From: RPQJ01 sp963823535
GTDB lineage: Bacteria; Pseudomonadota; Gammaproteobacteria; Steroidobacterales; Steroidobacteraceae
Assembly (NCBI GenBank): GCA_963823535.1
Contig: CAWGLZ010000006.1
Coordinates: 1,240,001 to 1,304,000 of the forward strand
Reading direction: 5' to 3'
Length of the DNA stretch: 64,000 bases
A program made the translations under genes and the position numbers. Positions 1-7,642 of this stretch are shown piece by piece. The notes below the pieces were generated by a model. It searched no databases, had not been told where the DNA came from, and worked only from the letters and a program-made list of their open reading frames with translations. Position 1 is the first letter of the stretch. Every line of letters begins with the position of its first letter.

Positions 1-1151
1 TGGCTCGCCCAGGTCGCCGGGATGTACTTGTCGGCCGACAGCAACTCGCCCGTCACGCGGTCGATCACATAGAAGAAGCCGTTCTTCGGCGCCTGCATCA
101 GCACCTTGCGCGGCTTCCCGCCGATGACGAGGTCCGCGAGGATGATGTGCTGGGTGGCCGTGTAGTCCCAGTTGTCCGCGGGCGTCACCTGGTAATGCCA
201 CTTGAGGCGGCCCGTATCCGGGTTGAGGGCCAGGATCGAGGACAGATAGAGATTGTCGCCGCCGCCCGGCGAACGGATGTCGCGCGCCCAGGGTGAGCCG
301 TTGCCCGTGCCCACATACAGGGTGTCGAGTTCGGGGTCGTAGGCCATCGAGTCCCACACCGTGCCGCCGCCGCCGCCGACCCACCACTCGCCGTTCCAGG
401 TCTTCGCCGCCTGCTCCAGTTCCGGGTGTTCGAAGCCGTCCCTGGGGTTGCCGGGGACGGTGTAGAAACGCCATGCGAGCTTGCCCGTGTCCGCGTCGTA
501 CGCCGAGAAATACCCGCGCACGCCGTACTCGCCCCCGCCGTTGCCGATCAGCACCTTGCCCTTCACCACGCGTGGCGCGCCGGTGATGGAGTAGGGCTTC
601 GAGCGATCGATGGTGTTCACTTCCCAGCGCTTCGCGCCGGTCTTCGCATCGAGCGACACGAGCCGGCCGTCGATCGTGCCGACGTATACGGCGCCTTTCC
701 ATACCGCGACGCCGCGATTGACCGCGTCGCAGCACAGGTAACGGCCCCAGGCGCGCGGCACTTCCGGGTCGTACGTCCACAGTTCGCGGCCGGTCTTCGC
801 GTCCAGCGCATAGACCACGCTCCAGGTACCGGTCGTGTACATCGTGCCGTCCACGACGATCGGGCTGGCCTGCAGGCCGCGGGTCGTGCCGGTCGCGTAG
901 GACCAGGCGAGGCCGAGCCCGTCCACGTTGGCGTCGTTGACCTTCCTGAGCGGGCTGTAGCGCTGTTCGCCGTAGGTGCGGCCGTGCGCCAGCCAGTTCT
1001 GGGGTTCGGCATCGGCCGCGGCGACGCGTGCGCCGTCAACCGTCGCCGCATCGCCCGCCGATCCAGCGCTGGCAGGGGCCGCCGTGCTCGTGGCGCAAAG
1101 GGCGATCGCAAGGAATGGCAGCAGGCGCATGCGTCGTTCGCTGTGGGTCAT
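1..1151 (-). CDS. PQQ-dependent alcohol dehydrogenase, 5' part (runs off the window start)
   Basis: This is the N-terminal ~383 residues of a periplasmic quinoprotein alcohol dehydrogenase, which oxidises alcohols with pyrroloquinoline quinone and passes electrons to a cytochrome. The minus-strand reading gives a signal peptide (residues about 7-25), then 'QNWLAHGRTYGEQRYSPL', the entry of the eight-bladed propeller. The adjacent-cysteine pair in 'RYLCCDAVNRG' is the vicinal disulfide of the family, and tryptophan-docking repeats such as 'LDAKTGRELWTYDP' and 'LDAKTGAKRWEV' are visible. The C-terminal part is outside the window, so I cannot say whether a cytochrome c domain is fused (quinohemoprotein) or absent. 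Start chosen at the ATG before the signal peptide; a second in-frame ATG lies seven codons downstream. It is divergent from the amidase gene across about 150 bases. Confidence 0.93.
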   Translation of the reverse strand, partial: MTHSERRMRLLPFLAIALCATSTAAPASAGSAGDAATVDGARVAAADAEPQNWLAHGRTYGEQRYSPLRKVNDANVDGLGLAWSYATGTTRGLQASPIVVDGTMYTTGTWSVVYALDAKTGRELWTYDPEVPRAWGRYLCCDAVNRGVAVWKGAVYVGTIDGRLVSLDAKTGAKRWEVNTIDRSKPYSITGAPRVVKGKVLIGNGGGEYGVRGYFSAYDADTGKLAWRFYTVPGNPRDGFEHPELEQAAKTWNGEWWVGGGGGTVWDSMAYDPELDTLYVGTGNGSPWARDIRSPGGGDNLYLSSILALNPDTGRLKWHYQVTPADNWDYTATQHIILADLVIGGKPRKVLMQAPKNGFFYVIDRVTGELLSADKYIPATWAS

Positions 1152-1303
1152 GGTGATTCGATCCCGGGTGGTCTCAGTCCTCAGGGGGCGGAGTTTCGGT
1201 GCGGCCCCGCCGCTTGGCAAGGTCCGCAGGGGTGCACTGAGGTCGATTTCTGGCGACGGAGAAGCGATCATCGGCCGCCAGCATCCCCAGGCGAGGTGGC
1301 AGG

Positions 1304-2800
1304 ATGACATTCCGCGACTACGGTGACTACGACGCCCTCGGGCTTGCCGGACTGGTCAGCAGTGGGCAGGTCAGTGCGAGTGAATTGCTGGACGAGGCGC
1401 TGTCCCGCACTTCCCAGGCGAACCCGAAGATCAACGCGATCGTGCACCTGATGGAGGCTCGCGCGCGCGAGGCGCTCACGGCCGGCCTGCCGGCCGGACC
1501 GTTCAGCGGCGTGCCGTTCCTGGTCAAGGACCTCATGACGGCCTGCGCGGGCGAGCCGATGCGCTGCGGCTCGCGGCTCTTCAAGGACTTCGTCCCGCCG
1601 GAAGACGAGGAACTCACGCGACGCTACCGCAGAGCGGGGCTCGTGATCTTTGGCAAGACCAACACGCCCGAACTCGGCGTCACCAACGTCACCGAGCCCG
1701 AGTTGTTCGGACCCACCCGCAATCCCTGGAATCTCGACCGTACGCCGAGCGGCTCGAGCGGCGGTTCCGCGGCCGCCGTCGCGGCACGCATCGTGCCGGC
1801 CGCGAATGCCAACGATGGTGGCGGCTCGATCCGGACGCCGGCCTCGAACTGCGGGCTGGTCGGGTTGAAGCCGAGCCGGGGTCGCAATCCGACCGGACCC
1901 CAGGCGCCGGACGTGTGGTGGGGTTTCATCGGCGAGCACGTGGTCACGCGGACGGTGCGCGACAGCGCCGCACTGCTCGATGCAACGGCGGGCGACTACC
2001 CGCAGCAACTGATGAAGCTGCCGGCCCCCGAGCGACCGTTTCTCGAGGAGATGCACCGGGAACCCGGGCGCATGCGCGTCGCGTTCAGCTTCGACCCGGG
2101 GCTCGGCAAGACGCTGCACCCCGAGAATCGCAAGGCGCTCGAGGCGACCACGGCCTGCCTGGAGCGGCTCGGGCACGAGGTGGTCGAGGTCCGCCTGCCA
2201 CTGCCGCCGGAATCCTTCATCGGCAGCTACGCAGCGCTCATTTCCGCCGATGTCGCCGCGACCCTGCGCATGGCCTCGACCCTGCTCGGACGTGCGGCGA
2301 CGAGCGACGACGTGGAACTCGCCACCTGGATCCTCGCGAAAATGGGCGAAGCCCAGTCGGCGGCCGAGGTCGCCGAGGCGCTGTGGACCATGCAGACCTT
2401 CTCGCGCCAGTGGCTCGCGTGGGCATCGGCGTTCGACGTGCTGCTCACGCCGACCGTGGGCGTGCCGCCGATGCCGATCGGCGCCTACAAGCTGAGCCCG
2501 ATGCAGCGACAGGGGCTGAAACTGCTCACCGCCTTGCCAGCCGGGGCGCTGCTGAGCCAGCGAGACAAGGTCGTCGAAGCCTTCGAGCCCGTGTTCGAGG
2601 CGTCGCCGTACACGATGGTCGCCAACGTGACGGGCCAGCCGTCGATGTCCCTGCCCCTGCACTGGACGGCGGACGGGCTGCCGATGGGCATGCTCTTCAC
2701 GGCCAGGACCGGTGACGAGTCGACCTTGTTCAGTCTTGCGGCGCAGCTCGAGCAGGCGATGCCCTGGCGTGACCGGGTTGCACCGCACGCGATCCCCTGA
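1304..2800 (+). CDS. Amidase signature family amidase
   Basis: A 498-residue cytosolic amidase that hydrolyses amide bonds with the Ser-cisSer-Lys triad. Lys75 lies in 'VPFLVKDLM', the cis-serine is Ser152 in 'SGSSGGSAAAVAA', and the nucleophile is Ser175 in 'NDGGGSIRTPAS', followed by the family's 'GLKPSRGRNP'. The triple-glycine 'DGGGSIR' form resembles the 6-aminohexanoate-cyclic-dimer hydrolase (NylA) branch rather than GatA, and there is no GatB/GatC neighbour, so a catabolic amidase is more likely than the tRNA amidotransferase subunit. Substrate cannot be deduced. An 'aggtggcagg' stretch sits directly before the ATG. Length is usual for the family. Confidence 0.93.
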   Translation: MTFRDYGDYDALGLAGLVSSGQVSASELLDEALSRTSQANPKINAIVHLMEARAREALTAGLPAGPFSGVPFLVKDLMTACAGEPMRCGSRLFKDFVPPEDEELTRRYRRAGLVIFGKTNTPELGVTNVTEPELFGPTRNPWNLDRTPSGSSGGSAAAVAARIVPAANANDGGGSIRTPASNCGLVGLKPSRGRNPTGPQAPDVWWGFIGEHVVTRTVRDSAALLDATAGDYPQQLMKLPAPERPFLEEMHREPGRMRVAFSFDPGLGKTLHPENRKALEATTACLERLGHEVVEVRLPLPPESFIGSYAALISADVAATLRMASTLLGRAATSDDVELATWILAKMGEAQSAAEVAEALWTMQTFSRQWLAWASAFDVLLTPTVGVPPMPIGAYKLSPMQRQGLKLLTALPAGALLSQRDKVVEAFEPVFEASPYTMVANVTGQPSMSLPLHWTADGLPMGMLFTARTGDESTLFSLAAQLEQAMPWRDRVAPHAIP

Positions 2801-2863
2801 AAGCCTGTCGCCGCCAGCGCCTGGCCGTGCAGGAGCGCTCTGCGGGAGTGCGAATCCGAGACG

Positions 2864-3712
2864 TTGGCGAGGAACCAGAATGAACGTGGAATCGATCCTC
2901 CGGACGTATTTCAGCGGCGAGAAGCAGGACAGCTACAATGCCAGGCAACCTGTCCGGGCGGACTCGTCGGCAAGACGGTGTCGATCGACGGATTGAGCGC
3001 GACGCGCACGGACGTGCTGGCACGCCTCGAGCGCCTCGACGGCACGACCCAGACAGTGCGCCTCACGCCGGAGCAGGCGTCGTTCGAGGTCACGGCGGCG
3101 CCGAGTGCCCTGCAGGTCGCGAAGACGTATTTCGTCCTGGGTGTCGAGCACATTCTGCTCGGAGTCGACCACCTGCTCTTCGTGCTCGGATTGCTGTTCC
3201 TGGTCGGCAACTGGCGTCGGCTCGTCGTCACGGTCACGGCCTTCACGGTTGCGCACAGCATTACGCTCGCCGCGGCAACGCTCGGGCTGGTGCATGTCGC
3301 GCAGGCACCGATCGAGGCCACGATCGCGCTCAGCGTCATGTTCGTCGCCGCGGAGATCATCCACGGAGCCAAGGGCCATGCGGGCCTCGCCGCGCGGGCC
3401 CCGTGGATCGTCGCGTTCGTGTTCGGCCTGCTGCACGGCTTCGGGTTCGCCGGCGCCCTGAAGGAAGTCGGTCTTCCCGAGCAGGACATTCCGCTGGCAC
3501 TGCTCTTCTTCAACGTCGGCGTCGAGGCGGGGCAGCTCCTGTTCATTGCCGCCGTCGTGGTCGTGCTGTCGCTCATCACGCGGTTCATTGCCCGGGACAG
3601 TCGCAGCCGGCGCGGTCCCTGGCACACCGAGACCCTGATCCGGACGCCGGTCGCCTACGTCATCGGTTCGGTAGCGGCGTTCTGGCTGGTCGAGCGCATC
3701 CTCGCGTTCTGA
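2864..3712 (+). CDS. HupE/UreJ-family membrane protein, N-terminally truncated
   Basis: The C-terminal two thirds are a typical HupE/UreJ_2-type integral membrane protein: 'LGVEHILLGVDHLLFVLGLL', 'FTVAHSITLAAATLG', 'AEIIHG' and 'FVFGLLHGFGFAGAL' are histidine-containing helices, giving about six membrane segments. Such proteins are thought to be metal (nickel/cobalt) permeases or redox-linked membrane proteins, but this branch has no proven role. Members of this branch normally begin with a signal peptide and roughly 100-150 extra extracytoplasmic residues; here homology seems to begin only at 'CPGGLVGKTVSIDGLSATRT' and the preceding residues look like read-through of unrelated DNA. The only start in frame is a TTG with no ribosome site, whereas a good site (GAGGA) serves an ATG in another frame. 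I regard the gene as a 5'-deleted remnant that may not be translated. Confidence 0.7.
   Translation: MARNQNERGIDPPDVFQRREAGQLQCQATCPGGLVGKTVSIDGLSATRTDVLARLERLDGTTQTVRLTPEQASFEVTAAPSALQVAKTYFVLGVEHILLGVDHLLFVLGLLFLVGNWRRLVVTVTAFTVAHSITLAAATLGLVHVAQAPIEATIALSVMFVAAEIIHGAKGHAGLAARAPWIVAFVFGLLHGFGFAGALKEVGLPEQDIPLALLFFNVGVEAGQLLFIAAVVVVLSLITRFIARDSRSRRGPWHTETLIRTPVAYVIGSVAAFWLVERILAF
2880..2996 (+). pseudogene. 5' fragment of a small protein joined to the HupE remnant
   Basis: An ATG with a good ribosome-binding site (GAGGA, 7 bases upstream) opens a 38-codon frame beginning 'MNVESILRTYFSGEKQDS'. This opening looks like a genuine protein start, and from memory resembles small two-helix membrane proteins that begin with a similar 'YFSGEK' motif, but the reading then runs into DNA belonging to the HupE gene in another frame and stops. 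The simplest reading is a deletion junction near 2930-2945 that joined the start of one gene to the middle of another. Identification of the donor family is from memory and weak. Confidence 0.35.
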
Positions 3713-3720
3713 GGGGCACC

Positions 3721-3978
3721 ATGACGAGACCTGCGACGTTGTCCGGCCTGGTCGTTCTCGCGGTTGCCGGCACGACGAGCGCACAACAGATCACGCCGTC
3801 CGAAGCCTATCGGCCGGCCGATCCCTCCGATGGCATGGGCATCATCAGCCTGATCCGTGAGGGCGATCCCGAGATGATGACGGACCCGACGCTCAAGCGC
3901 TGGAGCGCGATGTCGCCCGACGTGCCGATGATCACCCAGGAGCGGGCCTGGAGTTCGCCGATCTGGTACACGCCGTGA
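3721..3978 (+). CDS. Small exported protein with a DUF3604-like C-terminal tail
   Basis: An 85-residue protein with a signal peptide (cleavage likely after 'TTSAQ') and a ribosome site (GAGGGG) close to the ATG. Its last 20 or so residues, 'VPMITQERAWSSPIWYTP', match what I remember as the conserved C-terminus of the DUF3604 family, whose members are normally 600-700 residues. The body of that family is absent. It may be a collapsed DUF3604 gene that kept its signal peptide and tail in frame, or a real short secreted protein. It starts 8 bases after the HupE-type frame ends, consistent with an ancestral operon. No catalytic function can be assigned. Confidence 0.6.
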   Translation: MTRPATLSGLVVLAVAGTTSAQQITPSEAYRPADPSDGMGIISLIREGDPEMMTDPTLKRWSAMSPDVPMITQERAWSSPIWYTP

Positions 3979-4095
3979 GGGCTGCGACGGTCCGGCCTTC
4001 CGTCATCCGCTGGACAGAGGCGGCAAGAGAGCCGTCGCGTCCGGGACCGACCTCCGCGTACCTGATAAGCAAACTGATTGCCAGCGGTCAATTTT

Positions 4096-4127
4096 TTGCA
4101 TCGTCGCGGCCGGCCGTACGCTATAAA
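4096..4127 (+). promoter_or_regulatory. Candidate promoter for the DUF3300-DUF2950 operon
   Basis: In the 221-base gap before the lipoprotein gene the base composition drops. There is a TATAAA hexamer at 4122-4127 and a TTGCAT hexamer at 4096-4101, separated by 20 bases, which is longer than ideal. No other feature is obvious in the gap. Prediction only. Confidence 0.3.
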
Positions 4128-4199
4128 ATTATCTGCTGGCGTTTACGAAAACGCATTTCAGGCGCGGACAGAATTCGCACTGCCAACGAGGGAGAGAGC

Positions 4200-5921
4200 A
4201 TGGGAACTGCACGAATTGCGTCGCAGGGATGGCTTCTTGCGGCGGCGGTGAGCGCCGCCATTGCGCTGGCCGGTTGCGGATCGAAAGAGCCCGCGCCACC
4301 GCAGGCCGGACCGGCCCCGACGGCTGAGCAGGCAGCGGCAGGCGCTGCGCCCGCTGCCGATGCGGCCCCTGCGGCCGCACCGCTAGCCGCCACCGACCAG
4401 TCCTGGAGCCCGGAGGCCCTGGAGGCGCTGCTCGCCCCGGTCGCCCTGTATCCGGATCCGGTGCTGTCCCAGGTCCTGATGGCGTCCACCAATCCGCAGG
4501 AGGTGCTCGACGCCGGCAACTGGCTGATCGCCAATCCGGAGGTCGAGGGCAAGGCGCTCGACCAGGCGGCGGAGGCCGCGGGCTTCACGCCCCCCATGCG
4601 CGGCCTGATGCAGTTTCGTGCGATCGTCGACCAGATGTGCCTCGAGATGGGCTGGACGGCCGAACTCGGCCAGGCGTTCACCAACGACCAGGTCGGTGTG
4701 CTGGGCGCCGTCCAGCGGCTGCGCGTGCAGGCGATGGACGCGGGCAATCTGCAGGATTCCGAGCAGATGAACGTCGAGACGCAGTCGGAGGGCGGCCAGG
4801 AAGCGGTCGTCATCACGCCACCGAGCCCTGAGGTCGTGTACGTCCCGACGTACGACCCGGTGGCCGTCTACGCGCCGGCCCCTGCCGCCGCGACAGCGCC
4901 GGCGCCGATGACGACGCCGACGGCCGTGGCAGAGCAGGACAAAGGCCACAGCACCGGCACCCTGGTCACGACCGGCCTGCTGGCGTTCGGAGCCGGCATC
5001 CTGGTCAACGAGATCTTCGATGACGATGACGACTACTACAAGAAGGGTGGCTACTACTACCCGAACTACTACGGCGGCTACATGCCACCGCCGCCGCCCT
5101 ATTACTACAGGCCGAACTATGGCGGCGGCTACCGCCCGGGCTACAACTACAACCGTCCGCCGAGCTACAACAACGTGCTCAGCAACAACAACGTGGTGGT
5201 GGTCAACAGGGACAAGAACAGCAACTACTGGAACAACTTCGACGACCGGCCGACGGGCAAGCAGCGTTCGAGTTCGGTGCAGAGCCCGATCACCAGGGCG
5301 AAGCCGAACCGCCCGGAGCTGGCAAAGCTGAACCAGGAGGCGAAGGCGCCGAGGCAGCGCGCCTCCCAGGCCGCGACTGGGGCGGGCAAGCAGGACTGGA
5401 AGGGTCAGGGCGGGTATGCCGGCGCCAGCGCGGACGCGCGCGCGAAAGCCAACTTGCCGCCGGCCTCGAAGGCGACGGCTGGCAAGGCCGCGGCGAATGC
5501 CGAGGCCGCGCGGGCCAAGGTGCCGGCGGCGGCCGCGGACCGCGGCTACGCGGGGGCACCGAAGGCGAAATCGGCGGCGGCGAGCCGGCCCGAGGCAGCA
5601 TCGAAGGCGAAATCGGCGGCGGCGAGCCGGCCCGAAGCCGCCTCGAAGGCAAAGACGGCGGCTGCGAGCCGACCTGAGGCGGCCTCGAAGGCGAAATCGG
5701 CGGCCACGAATCGACCCGACGTCGCCACGGCCGCGAAATCGAAGGGCGTGTCGAAGCCGGCTTCGATGCCGACGGCCAAGCAGGGAGCGTCTGCCGGCCG
5801 CGCCACCGCGGCGTCCGGCAGCGCGCGTGGATCGGCGGACCGGGCCGCGAGCCAGCGCGGCAAGCAGAGCCTGCCGCAGGGCGCCAAGAGCAAGGCGGGC
5901 GCGGCGAAGAAGAAGCGCTAG
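4200..5921 (+). CDS. DUF3300 domain lipoprotein
   Basis: A 573-residue lipoprotein. The start is the ATG directly after 'gagggagagagc'; an earlier in-frame extension lacks a signal. The lipobox is 'IALAGC' (Cys about 22). An Ala/Pro linker leads into the DUF3300 domain (about 65-230: 'LLAPVALYPDPVLSQVLMAS', 'NPEVEGKALDQAAEAAGF', 'PSPEVVYVPTYDPVAVYAP'). Then comes a hydrophobic Gly-rich helix, an acidic run of Asp, a Tyr/Gly/Asn/Pro-rich section and an Ala/Lys/Ser/Arg-rich tail with four 14-residue repeats. The function of DUF3300 is unknown; the architecture suggests an envelope protein exposed to surface or peptidoglycan. It is followed 9 bases later by a DUF2950 gene, a pairing common in proteobacteria. 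Confidence 0.92.
   Translation: MGTARIASQGWLLAAAVSAAIALAGCGSKEPAPPQAGPAPTAEQAAAGAAPAADAAPAAAPLAATDQSWSPEALEALLAPVALYPDPVLSQVLMASTNPQEVLDAGNWLIANPEVEGKALDQAAEAAGFTPPMRGLMQFRAIVDQMCLEMGWTAELGQAFTNDQVGVLGAVQRLRVQAMDAGNLQDSEQMNVETQSEGGQEAVVITPPSPEVVYVPTYDPVAVYAPAPAAATAPAPMTTPTAVAEQDKGHSTGTLVTTGLLAFGAGILVNEIFDDDDDYYKKGGYYYPNYYGGYMPPPPPYYYRPNYGGGYRPGYNYNRPPSYNNVLSNNNVVVVNRDKNSNYWNNFDDRPTGKQRSSSVQSPITRAKPNRPELAKLNQEAKAPRQRASQAATGAGKQDWKGQGGYAGASADARAKANLPPASKATAGKAAANAEAARAKVPAAAADRGYAGAPKAKSAAASRPEAASKAKSAAASRPEAASKAKTAAASRPEAASKAKSAATNRPDVATAAKSKGVSKPASMPTAKQGASAGRATAASGSARGSADRAASQRGKQSLPQGAKSKAGAAKKKR
5562..5729 (+). repeat. Four 42-bp in-frame tandem repeats in the DUF3300 gene
   Basis: Four consecutive 42-base units encode variants of 'KAKSAAASRPEAAS' (third copy KAKT, fourth KAKSAATNRPDVAT). 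The first two copies are nearly identical at the DNA level and the last is most diverged, as expected for recent expansion from the 5' side. Copy number is likely to vary between strains. Confidence 0.9.
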
Positions 5922-5930
5922 GAGAGATCC

Positions 5931-6878
5931 ATGAGGACCAATATGAATACCAACGCCGCCGTCCGTGTCGTCATCGCGTTGATGGCTGCGGCTGTCATCG
6001 CGGGCTGCGCACCGAAGCAGCAGGCTGCGCCCGCCGATCATCGTTCCTTTGCCACGGCGCAGGAAGCGGTCGACGCGATGGTGGCCGCCCTCGAGGCCGG
6101 GGACACCGCGGAGCTCAGACTGCTCTTCGGGCCCGGCAGTGATGAACTGATCTCGTCCGGGGACGATGTCGCCGATGCCAGTGATCGAGCCACGTTCGTC
6201 GAGTCCTACCGCGCCAGACACGAACTCACGGCCGACGGCGCGGACCGGATGGAACTTGAGGTGGGCGAGAACGACTGGCCAATGCCGGTGCCGGTCGTCC
6301 AGCGCGACGGCCGCTGGTACCTGGATGGTGCTGCGGGCGAGGACGAAATCATCTATCGCCGCGTCGGCAACAACGAGCTTGGCGCCATCAAGGTGAGTCG
6401 CGGTTTCGTGGAGGCGCAGAACGAGTACGCGTCCGAGGGCCGCGATGGCAATCCGCCCGGATACTTCGCCGCGTACCTGATCAGCGACGAAGGCCGGCAG
6501 AACGGGCTCTACTGGCCCACGGAGGACGACGAGCCGTCGAGCCCTGCCGGTCCGTTCGTGGCTGCGGCCGCGGGCGAGGGCTATCGCCGTGCGGCCAGCG
6601 GTGAGCCGACGCCTTATCACGGCTACTACTACCGCATGCTCTACGCGCAGGGTTCGAATGCGCCGGGCGGCGCCATCGAGTACTTCGAGGAAGGCCGATT
6701 GATCAACGGCTTTGCCCTGATCGCCTGGCCCGCCGATTATGGCGTCAGCGGAGTCAAGACGTTTCTGGTCAACCAGGACGGCACCGTGTACGAGAAGGAT
6801 CTCGGCGATGACACCGCCGCCGTGGTGACGACCATCGAGTTGTTCGACCCCGACAGCACCTGGAGCACGGTGGATTAA
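5931..6878 (+). CDS. DUF2950 domain lipoprotein
   Basis: A 315-residue envelope protein with a lipoprotein signal ('AAAVIAGC', Cys about 26) and a full-length DUF2950 domain: 'FATAQEAVDAMVAALEAGD', 'DRATFVESYRARHEL', 'NPPGYFAAYLISDEGRQNGL', 'PYHGYYYRMLYAQGSNAPGG', 'FALIAWPADYGVSGVKTFLV'. The role of the domain is unknown. The ribosome site overlaps the stop codon of the DUF3300 gene, so the two are surely cotranscribed. The conserved pairing argues for a shared job, probably as partner lipoproteins in the envelope. Confidence 0.93.
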   Translation: MRTNMNTNAAVRVVIALMAAAVIAGCAPKQQAAPADHRSFATAQEAVDAMVAALEAGDTAELRLLFGPGSDELISSGDDVADASDRATFVESYRARHELTADGADRMELEVGENDWPMPVPVVQRDGRWYLDGAAGEDEIIYRRVGNNELGAIKVSRGFVEAQNEYASEGRDGNPPGYFAAYLISDEGRQNGLYWPTEDDEPSSPAGPFVAAAAGEGYRRAASGEPTPYHGYYYRMLYAQGSNAPGGAIEYFEEGRLINGFALIAWPADYGVSGVKTFLVNQDGTVYEKDLGDDTAAVVTTIELFDPDSTWSTVD

Positions 6879-7045
6879 GTCGAGGGATCGATGCGCACCG
6901 GTTATCGATTCACGAATCCGGAATCATTGGACCACGAACAGGCTGAGGCACCAGACTTGTTCCAGGTGCCGAGGCCGACCGGACGCGATGCGATCTGGCC
7001 GTGCTTGACTGGACAAGCGGATCGACCACGCAGGAACGCAGAACA

Positions 7046-7231
7046 ATGAACCACGGGAAACCTCAGGAGACATGGCTGGGCCGCAGGCACGCACCGGACG
7101 ACGGGCGTGTGGCCCCGGGGCCGAAGACCGGCACTGACGTGCCGTTTGCACCGACCACGACCGCCTGGGATCCGTGGGAGGTGTGGCTCAAGCGAATCGA
7201 GCAGCCACGCCGCCTGCGCGAGAACCGATAA
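7046..7231 (+). CDS. Small conserved-looking hypothetical protein (61 aa)
   Basis: A 61-residue hydrophilic protein starting at an ATG preceded by 'caggaacgcagaaca'. The C-terminal part, 'TTAWDPWEVWLKRIEQPR', resembles a motif (D-P-W/Y-x-x-W-L-x-R-I/V-x-x-P-R) that I recall in small proteins of unknown function in gammaproteobacteria. No signal peptide or membrane segment. An upstream extension to an ATG 15 codons earlier has no better ribosome site. The DNA between the DUF2950 gene and this one (about 165 bases) shows nothing else I can name. Confidence 0.55.
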   Translation: MNHGKPQETWLGRRHAPDDGRVAPGPKTGTDVPFAPTTTAWDPWEVWLKRIEQPRRLRENR

Positions 7232-7599
7232 CAATCAGCCGCGCCGCGCGGGCGGATGTGGGCGCTCAGCTGAGTCTGCTGCCCGAGCCGGCGCTCCTCA
7301 TCCAAGCCATGCACGAACCGGACGGTGCAAGCCTGGGCAGGGTGCAGGTGGCGAACACCGTGAACGGGCGGGAGGCGACGAACACGAACTCCATCCGAGC
7401 CCTGCATCTCGACGCCTGTTGGAAGGATCCGTCATTAGATCCGCGGCAGCGCGTAATCTATTATGTGCAGGTGTTCGAGATCCCGATGCCGAACTGGACA
7501 ACCTGCGACTCGTAATTCCTCGGGGACGCATTGCCAGAGGACGTACCCGCGACTGTCCAGGAGAGCGCATACACCTCGCCTATCTGGAACACGCCCTGA
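7232..7599 (+). pseudogene. DUF3604 family pseudogene (C-terminal remnant with in-frame stop)
   Basis: Reading from about 7235, the frame encodes stretches that match my memory of the C-terminal region of DUF3604 proteins: 'LLIQAMHEPDGASLGRVQVA', then 'TNTNSIRALHLDACWKDP', 'DPRQRVIYYVQVFEIPMPNW'. A TAA at 7513-7515 interrupts it, and the same frame continues with 'FLGDALPEDVPATVQESAYT' and ends 'SPIWNTP' with TGA at 7597-7599, the family's terminal motif. The catalytic N-terminal ~500 residues are missing, and an internal segment between 'VQVA' and 'NTVN' also seems deleted. There is no plausible start with a signal peptide. The remnant lies just upstream of the kinase gene. Confidence 0.75.
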
Positions 7600-7642
7600 C
7601 CCGGAACGGCAAAACGGGCGCGGAGGGTCCCCAGGCACCTCG

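Noticed and set aside
4383..6620. A 745-codon open frame antisense to the DUF3300 and DUF2950 genes
   Set aside because: The product is Arg/Gly/Ala-rich low complexity and is explained by the GC-rich codon bias of the sense lipoproteins; no domain, signal or ribosome site.
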